Assembly: GCA_963575745.1 (NCBI GenBank)
Contig: CAUYUJ010001452.1
Location: 1-64,000, forward strand
Source: Prorocentrum cordatum
Taxonomy: Eukaryota; Sar; Dinophyceae; Prorocentrales; Prorocentraceae
Reading direction: 5' to 3'
DNA length: 64,000 nt
Numbering within the stretch: position 1 is the stretch's first letter; the number at the start of each line of letters is the position of its first letter. The notes under the pieces are model-generated. The model made no database searches, was not told where the DNA came from, and saw nothing but the letters and a program-made list of their open reading frames with translations. The translations under genes were made by a program, and so were the position numbers. Shown piece after piece: positions 55,301 through 62,221 of the stretch.

Positions 55301-56722
55301 ACAAGCTTTGCCGCTACGAAGGCGAGCGCGGGCTCGATATATGACGGAAGGCGTGAGTGTGGGGCCAACTGCTTGGCTGTCAAGTGCTGCGCAACGGAGA
55401 CGTGTAACAAGTTGTGCATTACGCTCACGCTCAGCAGAACATGTCATGGTACGTACTGTGTGTGCCTGCACCTCCTCCTCCCAGGCCTCCCTGTCCTCCG
55501 TGACAATACCATCCACCTTCAATTTACGAACTCTCGTCCTCTTCCCCCTCCTAGTCGGTGCTACTGAATATTCAGCTTTCTGTCGATTGTGTTCGTCTTG
55601 CAATGGTCGGAGTTGCCGTCTAAGTTCACGCTGTGCTTGCCGATTGCCTTTATGTTCACGAACTTGCTTTTCAAGTAGGGCGTGCTGTGGGGTCCTCGCA
55701 GGGGGTGACCTCTGGTGTCCAGGAGCACTCAGCAGGGGCAGGGCGTGATCACGAATTGTTCTTGCCATCTCCTCTGGGCCTACAACAGGCACCTGGATAT
55801 CCACCAAAGCTCGAAACATATCCTCCTCCCTATGGCTCTCGAACTGCTTATGGGCACTATGATGCCTAGGTGCAGGACGGTAACGTGATGTAGGCTTCGC
55901 TGCAACATTCATCTCAACACGAACGAGAGCATGGTCGCTGAATCGGCTGTCGTGAGCCTCATACAACATGTCCACTCTACCGTCTACAATCATGTCAGAC
56001 CAACTGGTGGGCACCATGATGTAATCAAGCACACGGGGAGCCGTCTGCCTGCCTAAAGGTTCAAAAGTAGGCACCCTCCGAGTCCCTAGTGTATTTGTCG
56101 CGCAGAGCCGCATCCGCTGCATGAAGCCCTCCATCTCCTCCCTCATGTGATCTTCCCTCCACCTCCTCTGTTCATGATCCCCCTTCACACCATACCCTCT
56201 ATGCATAGCAATGGACAGAGCTTGGCCTGTGTGGATCCCGAACCTGGTCTCCAGTCCAGGCGTCAACTCCACTTGGCAGTCCCCCGCCAGCACAAGTCTG
56301 TAGTCGGACCCATTCTTCGAACACAAGTGTGCAAACGTCTGCCTTATATAACTAAGCATATTCTTCTGAACATCAAGTGCATCATCACGATCGCAGTGCG
56401 GGAAATACGCCGACACCAAGAAAACACACGGACGCCTAAACGCAAGTATTGAAATACGGTCTGTTGAAAAACTGGCTTTGATATTATGACGTTGTTGCCC
56501 TCTGATCACAACGCCAGCCTGCTTGCAAGTAGAGAGATAAGATTCCCATCCCAACTTTCTAAAACTGATCGAATTATGTGAGAGGTTCTGGCACTCCTGC
56601 AGACACACGATATTTGCCCCAAGTGTCGACAGCAGGCGCATGCAACTAAATCCCCTGTCCTGACTCTTGCCGATCTTGTTCACATTCAAAGTCCCAAGCT
56701 GCATAAGTAGGGAGTCAGGCAA
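52379..56722 (-). CDS. retrotransposon B ORF2, endonuclease / reverse transcriptase / permuted RNase H
   Basis: Intact frame of 1,447 residues (numbered from the TTG at 56722; first AUG is residue 7). EEP endonuclease, about 7-270: LNVN (12-15), LQECQ with Glu 43, AGDCQVEL with Asp 148, LDYIMVP (232-238), SDHAL (262-266). RT, about 465-800: CGPDGVS (474-480), motif A ADIARAFDN with Asp 605, motif B SGGTESPLAFN (664-674), motif C WADN (714-717). A long variable segment (930-1100) includes a QRRQSASPEEAPSAWEHLRQ-type part. The RNase H-like domain, about 1225-1447, has its catalytic motifs in permuted order: GDS Asp 1259, His 1310, RADEL Asp 1320, YDGG Asp 1356, TDAEL Glu 1425. The protein would nick the target and copy the element RNA. 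Confidence 0.92.
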   Translation of the reverse strand: MPDSLLMQLGTLNVNKIGKSQDRGFSCMRLLSTLGANIVCLQECQNLSHNSISFRKLGWESYLSTCKQAGVVIRGQQRHNIKASFSTDRISILAFRRPCVFLVSAYFPHCDRDDALDVQKNMLSYIRQTFAHLCSKNGSDYRLVLAGDCQVELTPGLETRFGIHTGQALSIAMHRGYGVKGDHEQRRWREDHMREEMEGFMQRMRLCATNTLGTRRVPTFEPLGRQTAPRVLDYIMVPTSWSDMIVDGRVDMLYEAHDSRFSDHALVRVEMNVAAKPTSRYRPAPRHHSAHKQFESHREEDMFRALVDIQVPVVGPEEMARTIRDHALPLLSAPGHQRSPPARTPQHALLEKQVREHKGNRQAQRELRRQLRPLQDEHNRQKAEYSVAPTRRGKRTRVRKLKVDGIVTEDREAWEEEVQAHTVRTMTCSAERERNAQLVTRLRCAALDSQAVGPTLTPSVIYRARARLRSGKACGPDGVSIELLKALPWRSMRRITAVFQEIYSGRRRTPSSWCDVYLNLMPKMSNMESLDDTRNLIISNTLGKWYLTAVTILIEDRLALWKSKLGIYGFAGGRHTWEIAAALKGIAQHASIWGKDQSAHIASADIARAFDNVTLSMLARAMDKLEIPARLQYALIEPLAVTNCTIVFEGIQLDGVSWDKSLSSGGTESPLAFNIVVIAMWASVVASLDAQNIGYEIPDPHNPATYHTYNHALWADNLYLVGRNAKEIQKIVDVFTIALTDWGMSWKSSSLQILVCGTQDPTPILAQVGDQRVAFTPVESLSILGCVVCKSFLEGHEDLAHRLKCARGSFFAQISYFGCRSVPLKHKYRRYQAQVQSRLLYAGEMFTLDAEAVRTIHAFEGMCLLRMWCRRKPSSLTWGVWRPEMLHKVRQHFAEANFPSAVQMIAWKSWTMMRSIKEYILSDCHRRHVQRRQSASPEEAPSAWEHLRQRRQVLQEASGRKSWGSPECEGTPQAHVATFGADPEPSQKRVRFADTPSQSFTGAISQAVAESIALSERLENVSQELARHVATQDASFNRQNLKRRRLQGLRQGFGGDSLSELEKTGTNGVASENIDSGSGSAALLPTLSLPGHDIDHCSPDNRAFVDSRRGLLMYNVEWTTRRDIMTECCRLHGNRTQASTIKRLRAGPERVGQRSWQYPYILTYGSCWWSSVETSYSSFLEMWQNLLCTYDKPKVFLYFVQNWKGTAAHYTPPEMGGDAERIPSEKDTQKLAKRLAIICERQTVWDIVSPGFGVEIKGDSLLVNNWLTGRWRCDNKQYQRRVDRCINVLDRAAGDLGIRSSGLGKDLYRHEFREDNTRADELTHLAREGHCFYNQYEYKFSFEDFLQPIACRGGYDGGVCSKGTGCGFWLQVGFINHRYDCNKCISCSPLPSSSPYSVSSNMPLGWRDVCEAAWCLEGATITDAELSAAEALTSAVVHLAQQILAAS

Positions 56723-56746
56723 CCCACTCTTAGGACCCGTTGAGCC

Positions 56747-56752
56747 CCGTCA
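56747..56752 (-). promoter_or_regulatory. candidate stop-codon readthrough site, TGA CGG
   Basis: The ORF1 TGA (56750-56752) is followed by CGG GGC and continues in frame into ORF2. A has the same TGA CGG GGC. Confidence 0.6.
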
Positions 56753-58153
56753 ACGACTTGAATTGAGAGCGGCCGTGAAATCATCATACGTGCATGTGAT
56801 ATTTGTATTGTGCTTAATCGTGCCATCCCATATGTCACGATGTACTTCCCAGTTGCCCGTCGCCATCTTGAATACAGCAACCTCAACCGGTCTGCGGCTC
56901 GCATCGGAAGGCTTCGACCAGATCGTACTCGTACCATTGCCCGACCCCGTCTCGGCCTTGATATCCATCGCTGGGTTATTGCCTATCTTTTCACGCCATG
57001 TGCCGTAAAACCTCCCGCATGCCGAAATGTGATCCTTCTTCCATGGAGGTGCTTCCAAGCGAACTCTGACTGTTGCTGGGGTGGCTGTCATATTTGCGAA
57101 CATGCTGGCACGTATGGGTGGGCTACGTGCCGTCTGCTGTGGCGTGCGGGTGTTGTCAGGCGTGAAGGCATATTCGAGAAGTTGCTTGATCTCCCAGAAA
57201 ACTGAATCTTCCGTGCCCGCAGTGAACTTCATCTTCACCGAGCTCAGCATCATGCGGCTGCCGTTCAAGCGTAGGGTTCCCATCGCATCGAATCGACTAT
57301 CGATCTCGTTGGGAAGTATTGACCTGATATTAGTAATGAGCTGAGCAGCATCCGAATCCCTCATCATCGACTGTGAACGCTGAAGTGTTGACCCATTCCA
57401 TTGTGTCCATCCAGTGAGCTCGACAAAGCTACGATGCCAAGAGAGCCTCTGTCCTCCCCCACCTCCCAGAGGATTGGCACCAGGGCCGGTACCGAAACCT
57501 CCAGAGGTGGATGCGCTGGCAGTGCTTGGTGGATTCGAACGGAGATCCCTCATCTGACGCTCTAGGTCACTCATGCGTTTGTCCTGCACCTCCTGATGGG
57601 TAGAAATGCGTGCGATATCAGCTTTCATCATTCCCTGCTCGGCTGCTGCTACCGCCTGACCTGCCATGATTTCTTTGTGAAAGTTTTGCATCCATCCAGG
57701 CGCCTCGCTCGCTGTGGACAAGCTGGCCGCCTTGGCTGCCTCAAGAGACTGGCGTGCCTGAGCAAGCGCATCTTGATATGCTCGTCCCTCCCCATCACGT
57801 CCCTCTGCCCCGCAATGACGAACCTGCCTCTGAAAATCCTCCCCCGCTCCCATGGCTGCATCCCTTCCTCCAGGCATGTTGGCAGCAATATTGGCCATAT
57901 CTTCAGAGTCTGGGAACCCCCACCTTTGAAGAAAAGCACGATCTTGTAGCACTTCACTTGCACGTTTGAAACTGTGGCGTGAAGTCCCGAAATATTGATC
58001 CAAATCAACAGAAGGTATGTCCAAGGAAGGACCCTGTCTACGATACCACTGTGATGCTGTCTCTCCCCAATGTTCGAGACCACACTGCCGACGAAAGACA
58101 ACTTGTGAATCCCAGGAGTCTTCCGTCCTGAGTCGTCCAGATCGTACTCTCAC
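56750..58153 (-). CDS. retrotransposon B ORF1, coiled-coil nucleic-acid-binding protein
   Basis: About 467 codons between an upstream TGA (58166-58168) and the TGA at 56750. The N-terminal region (HWGETASQWY near residues 28-37 and RAFLQRWGFPDSED near 72-85) matches ORF1 of C (RWNETVAQWH, KAFLNKWGIP). A coiled coil is likely near 160-215. The conserved domain follows: FVELTGW, FTAGTEDSVFWEIKQL, VRLEAPPWKKDHISACGRF and WEVHRDIWD. No AUG precedes residue ~86, within the conserved N-terminus; the GTG at 58153 is only a marker of the open frame. Initiation may be non-AUG, or an upstream exon may supply the start. The role is probably to package the element RNA. Confidence 0.82.
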   Translation of the reverse strand: MRVRSGRLRTEDSWDSQVVFRRQCGLEHWGETASQWYRRQGPSLDIPSVDLDQYFGTSRHSFKRASEVLQDRAFLQRWGFPDSEDMANIAANMPGGRDAAMGAGEDFQRQVRHCGAEGRDGEGRAYQDALAQARQSLEAAKAASLSTASEAPGWMQNFHKEIMAGQAVAAAEQGMMKADIARISTHQEVQDKRMSDLERQMRDLRSNPPSTASASTSGGFGTGPGANPLGGGGGQRLSWHRSFVELTGWTQWNGSTLQRSQSMMRDSDAAQLITNIRSILPNEIDSRFDAMGTLRLNGSRMMLSSVKMKFTAGTEDSVFWEIKQLLEYAFTPDNTRTPQQTARSPPIRASMFANMTATPATVRVRLEAPPWKKDHISACGRFYGTWREKIGNNPAMDIKAETGSGNGTSTIWSKPSDASRRPVEVAVFKMATGNWEVHRDIWDGTIKHNTNITCTYDDFTAALNSSR

Positions 58154-58244
58154 GGTAACAATGAATCAAATATGCAAAGATGTACGGTACTCAGGCAAAA
58201 ACGACTCTGAGGCACCGTGTACAGTAAGTGGAACAAAGAACGCC

Positions 58245-60341
58245 TTACTGCACAATGCAGCTCGAGACGAGGGGGACCCCAGCGGTGAGACCAAGCCAAG
58301 CAGGAGGTAAGCTCTGCTCAACCTGGTCACCGCCGGGAACCTCGAAAACTGACTTCCATATCAGCTGAGCGGGGTCCCGTCGATCCCAATATCGAGGTTT
58401 GAGGCCTATGTCAATCCAGCAACCGCACCCACATCCCTCAGACGACACGCCGCCATCGAAACCAGCCCGAATAGCAGCAGCAACGTAAAACTCTGTCTCA
58501 TAATCATGTGTATACGGACTACATTCAGAACTAGAAATCTGGCCCTCTCGGGCCTGGTGTGTTAGAACGTCGGCACGAGTATTCCACTCCCGAAAATCAT
58601 GACGAATAAGATCCATACCCGGCGCTGGAGGTCGTATATTATAACTGCTACAAAGCCCATCAAGCGTATTGATTATTTTTGATATTCTATCCGCATATGA
58701 TTTATTATCTGCACGCCACCGTCCCGTAGCCCAGCTAACCACGAGAAGCGAGTCACCCACCACCTCCAGAGGGATTCCAGGGGCCTCCAGGTTCCAACGG
58801 GTTGCTTTCATATTATGAAGAGCGATGCGCTTTGCAAGTTTCTCAGCAGCCATCGGACTATCATCCGTGCTCACCTGAATTTCACCATGCTCAGAGGGCG
58901 CCAAATATGCGGGCAAACCCACAGGTCCGCACGTCGACACCTCCTGGAAACATTGAAGCATGCTCTGAGTACAAAGGTGTGTGACGTATTGCATAAATCC
59001 AAGCTGGGAGCCTGCAAAATGAATCCACCAATCATCTCCGAAAAACTCAGCCAATGTATATTGCCATGACCTCTGTCCAATACTCTCCGTACCTCGACAG
59101 CGACGTTTGTAAGAAGATGCCTCTGACCAGTTGCCAAAGTGTCTCATCGTCTCGCTCATAAGTGTACGAGTGCGGTCAGTGTACGGTCCAAAACATAAAC
59201 ATGCCATACGGGAATCGCGCCATGTCCTCTCCGTATCCTTCAAGTCAATGACTTTCTCAACGATCATGCCCTTTGCAAAACATGCAATGTCTTTTGCGAA
59301 ATTCCAGTGCAATATCAGATAACGCTGGACTAGAGAAGAATACCCAGCCTTCAAGAAACGTTCCCGTGCGACATGATATCTCCTCTGCTGATAAGCTTGC
59401 TCCGTTTCCGTCGGGCCTTTTCGAGAAGAGATCATCATCTTCAGGCATTTCCCTTCGAATGAATGGAGAAACGAAAGAGTATAAGAATCTGCAGTGGTGG
59501 TCTCCATACCATACAGCGCCAAGCTCTGGACTCTGTCCTGGTATCTCCGCAGCTTATCCTTGAGAGGAATACAATGTGACCTGAAATACCCTGCCTGAGA
59601 GTAAAATGCGCGACGAGCACAGTCAAGGCGAAAAGAAACATCACGATGTACAGAACAGTTATATTCACTATGCAGCTGCGTGCCCAGTACGTCCATAGAA
59701 ACAACCCGACGATAACATAACTCATCAATCTGCTGCACTACATTCCTCCCGTCACATGCATCTGAGAAGATCGGTATTTTGAGATCCATCGAACGCGGAA
59801 TATTCCCGTCCTCATCCAAGATAGCAGGAGTTCCGCACACCATGTACTTCAGCGATGTGGGTTTCCATCGCATGGAGAAGTTGTACAGTGGAAGTGTCAA
59901 GTCTCTTACCATACGGGTAAGCTCCTCACGGCTACGACTGACGAGGTACACGTTATCTGCCCAGATAAAATGATTCACCACCGACCGATGCTCCGTACCG
60001 AAATCTACCGCATACCCCATGCCCTGAACGTCCCAATTGTGAATAACGTCACCCCACATGGCAGCAATAATGAGGTTAAAGCCCAAGGGCCCTTCTGGGC
60101 CTCCAGTCCTAATACAGGTGTCCCACTGGATGTTATCAATCTCCAACCCGTCATAGTAGAGGCAGCCCGTGCTGTGCGATAACGGATCCAGAAACGCGTG
60201 CTGTAAATACGCAGGGACACGTGCATGCTCAAGACCCTTATGGACATTCTGTATCGTGCAGTTGTCAAAGGCCTGGTATATGTCCATGTCCGCAACGTAC
60301 AGACACTCACGCTTCCCCCACTTGTCCCCGTGCATGCACAT
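58245..60341 (-). CDS. retrotransposon C ORF2, reverse transcriptase and truncated RNase H-like part
   Basis: 698 codons from an internal Met after the frameshift. RT motif A is ADMDIYQAFDN (Asp 20), motif B TGGPEGPLGFN (79-89), motif C WADN (127-130). The RNase H-like part has VVGDSLLVV (Asp 530), His 581, RADVL (Asp 591) and GFDGGVSSEGCGCG (Asp 629). The Glu-bearing helix is missing: after residue ~142 of the domain the frame runs into hairpin-repeat sequence (FEVPGGDQV) and then into the 5' UTR of B, ending by chance at 58245. The protein is therefore probably inactive. Confidence 0.84.
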   Translation of the reverse strand: MCMHGDKWGKRECLYVADMDIYQAFDNCTIQNVHKGLEHARVPAYLQHAFLDPLSHSTGCLYYDGLEIDNIQWDTCIRTGGPEGPLGFNLIIAAMWGDVIHNWDVQGMGYAVDFGTEHRSVVNHFIWADNVYLVSRSREELTRMVRDLTLPLYNFSMRWKPTSLKYMVCGTPAILDEDGNIPRSMDLKIPIFSDACDGRNVVQQIDELCYRRVVSMDVLGTQLHSEYNCSVHRDVSFRLDCARRAFYSQAGYFRSHCIPLKDKLRRYQDRVQSLALYGMETTTADSYTLSFLHSFEGKCLKMMISSRKGPTETEQAYQQRRYHVARERFLKAGYSSLVQRYLILHWNFAKDIACFAKGMIVEKVIDLKDTERTWRDSRMACLCFGPYTDRTRTLMSETMRHFGNWSEASSYKRRCRGTESIGQRSWQYTLAEFFGDDWWIHFAGSQLGFMQYVTHLCTQSMLQCFQEVSTCGPVGLPAYLAPSEHGEIQVSTDDSPMAAEKLAKRIALHNMKATRWNLEAPGIPLEVVGDSLLVVSWATGRWRADNKSYADRISKIINTLDGLCSSYNIRPPAPGMDLIRHDFREWNTRADVLTHQAREGQISSSECSPYTHDYETEFYVAAAIRAGFDGGVSSEGCGCGCWIDIGLKPRYWDRRDPAQLIWKSVFEVPGGDQVEQSLPPAWLGLTAGVPLVSSCIVQ
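58318..58336. repeat. hairpin repeat 20, right half
   Basis: TCAACCTGGT (58318-58327) is repeated and runs into CACCGCCGG, completing the GTGA-type hairpin. Confidence 0.92.
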
Positions 60342-62218
60342 ATTGGTAAGGCTACTCGTGATATGGGATGTGCTGTGACCCTGACGGAACCCATAGAGGC
60401 CCAGAGGGTGAAAAGCTTAGACTCCTCCACATGCTGCTCAACCAGGATAACTACGCACGCCGAGAACCAGCGAGTTATGCTATTCTGTAAGCACAAGAGT
60501 CGGGCATCCGCCAAGTTCGTGATCCCTTTTAGTTTAGGCATGTATGCAATGAGAATGTCCCTCCATCGAACAGGGTACTGGACAGCCAGCCTCAGAAGAG
60601 AGTCAAAGATCTGTTGGATGTGCCGAACTGTGCACCATGGGAGAAGCTTGAGCATTTCACAAGGTACGCGATCAGGTCCTGTTGCCCGTCGCGTTCGAAG
60701 ACGAGCTCTCGCTGCACAACATATCGACATCGTAATACTTCGAATGATCTGGCCACCCTTGATCTCCTCCTCCGCCTTCCTCCTGATTCCCTCCATCAAG
60801 TTGCAGTTCTCCTCCCTCCTACGCTGTGATGTCACCTTCCCCTTAACATGCTCCTCCAACTTCTCCTTCAAGATATATCTATCCTCCGTCTCCCATCCAT
60901 CAACCACCACATGTTTGATACGATGCCGAATCTTACGACGGGTCTGGGGTATAGCCCATTCAAGAAGATCACGCCGATACTGTCTCCTCCAAACATTGGC
61001 AGCTGCTCTGAGTCTCTTTTTCTCTGGACCATTCTGAAGGGACCGAATCCGCTCCTCGAGACGTGCGAGCTCGGGCGGGCGAGAAGGCGCCCGAGGCCGG
61101 GCAGCTGAGGTCGTGGAGTAATCCACATCCTCCTGCGTGAATGCTTTCAAAATGACAGGAGCGGTCTCTGTCACGTCCTGTGGTCGTGTCGACACAGCTG
61201 GAGGGGAACCACATCCAGCAAACACGGCACCGCAAAACTCGAGGTCAACCCTTTCCCTCCCTATCATCTCGTCCGCATACGTCTGAGCCCGCCATCCCAC
61301 CAAAGAAGGTTCCCTGTGCACACGCTCGACCGTCCAATCAGTCCTGTCAGGACTGGGCTGTCGTACTGTGCACATAACTAGAGCATGATCAGCAAGTCTA
61401 CTACGATTATGAGTTCCACCGCAGCGATACTTGAAATCGATCTTACACTCCTGCACCTCCCACCCCATCGGTACCATCACATAGTCTAAGACTCTCCTCA
61501 TCGATCTAGTCCGAGAACGATTTCGCTCCTGTCCCCAGGGCTCCCAGGTCGGGCGACGACGATCGAAGGTGTTGGCAGCTAACAAACCCCAAGTCTGCAT
61601 AAAGGTCAGCAAGTTATCCGTCAATATCTGCCTCCTATCCTTCCTCTCCCTCTCCGCCTTCCCTTCAGATCCCGTCCTCCTCCATGATTTCGTACCCGTC
61701 CCAGTGGCAGCATAACCCTGACCTGCAACCTCAAGCTGAACAAGTGGTGGCAACTCAACATTGGCATCCGCAAGCAAACAAAAGCTGGCCTGACGATATT
61801 TCTGCTTCAAGAGACGGATCTGACCCTCCAACTCCCCCAGCATTTCCGCCGATTCAAGATCACACTGATCACGATCATGATGTGGAAAATAAGCCGAACA
61901 TATGATCACCTGAGACGCCTCCGTTCCAAACACACCCAAGACAAATCTATCGCAGTCTGTGACACACTCGCGCAGGAGCTGGGCCCACCCATGGGCATAC
62001 AACAAGCCTGCACGTCTATCCCTGGAAGGTTTAAAATGCCAACCGAGTCTATCTAATTCAGCTGAGTCAAAGAACTCACACTCTTGCAAACCGAAAATTG
62101 AAGAGGCTCCCATCTTCCTCAGAGATGTTAGAACCTCGGTCCCACGTGAGTTGGAAACACCCGAATTACCTACATTCCATGTTCCGATACGAAGTCCCTT
62201 GCTCCAATATCGTTTTTG
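60005..62218 (-). CDS. retrotransposon C ORF2, endonuclease and RT start
   Basis: Open from the codon after the ORF1 TGA. The EEP endonuclease begins with IGTWNVGNSG, upstream of the first AUG at 62113. Further motifs, numbered from that Met: GLQEC (8-12), LADANVELPP (Asp present), LDYVMVP and LADHALV (Asp-His). The RT N-terminal region follows: RATGPDRVPCEMLKLLPW and YMPKLKGITNLADARLLCLQ. The true frame is lost near 60,395-60,410; translation from there to 60005 is out of frame. An AUG start at 62113 would remove the first endonuclease strand, which supports entry by readthrough from ORF1. Confidence 0.84.
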   Translation of the reverse strand, partial: QKRYWSKGLRIGTWNVGNSGVSNSRGTEVLTSLRKMGASSIFGLQECEFFDSAELDRLGWHFKPSRDRRAGLLYAHGWAQLLRECVTDCDRFVLGVFGTEASQVIICSAYFPHHDRDQCDLESAEMLGELEGQIRLLKQKYRQASFCLLADANVELPPLVQLEVAGQGYAATGTGTKSWRRTGSEGKAERERKDRRQILTDNLLTFMQTWGLLAANTFDRRRPTWEPWGQERNRSRTRSMRRVLDYVMVPMGWEVQECKIDFKYRCGGTHNRSRLADHALVMCTVRQPSPDRTDWTVERVHREPSLVGWRAQTYADEMIGRERVDLEFCGAVFAGCGSPPAVSTRPQDVTETAPVILKAFTQEDVDYSTTSAARPRAPSRPPELARLEERIRSLQNGPEKKRLRAAANVWRRQYRRDLLEWAIPQTRRKIRHRIKHVVVDGWETEDRYILKEKLEEHVKGKVTSQRRREENCNLMEGIRRKAEEEIKGGQIIRSITMSICCAARARLRTRRATGPDRVPCEMLKLLPWCTVRHIQQIFDSLLRLAVQYPVRWRDILIAYMPKLKGITNLADARLLCLQNSITRWFSACVVILVEQHVEESKLFTLWASMGSVRVTAHPISRVALPICACTGTSGGSVSVCTLRTWTYTRPLTTARYRMSIRVLSMHVSLRIYSTRFWIRYRTARAASTMTGWRLITSSGTPVLGLEAQKGPWALTSLLLPCGVTLFTIGTFRAWGMR

Positions 62219-62221
62219 TCA
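62216..62221 (-). promoter_or_regulatory. candidate stop-codon readthrough site, TGA CAA
   Basis: ORF1 ends CAA TGA; the next codons CAA AAA CGA continue in frame to the endonuclease motif TWNV with no stop or AUG between. The following codon differs from the CGG of A and B. Confidence 0.45.

Larger units (their letters stand above)
52345..58317 (-). mobile_element. LINE-like retrotransposon B, complete, 10-bp target duplication
   Basis: A 5,973-bp insertion in the loop of a GTGA-type hairpin repeat, flanked by TCAACCTGGT at 52335-52344 and 58318-58327. The 3' end, read on minus, finishes ...CGAAAACCCAAAAAA. Order: ~165-nt 5' UTR, ORF1, TGA, ORF2, ~35-nt 3' UTR. Both frames are open and the two target copies are identical, so insertion is probably recent. 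Confidence 0.92.
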
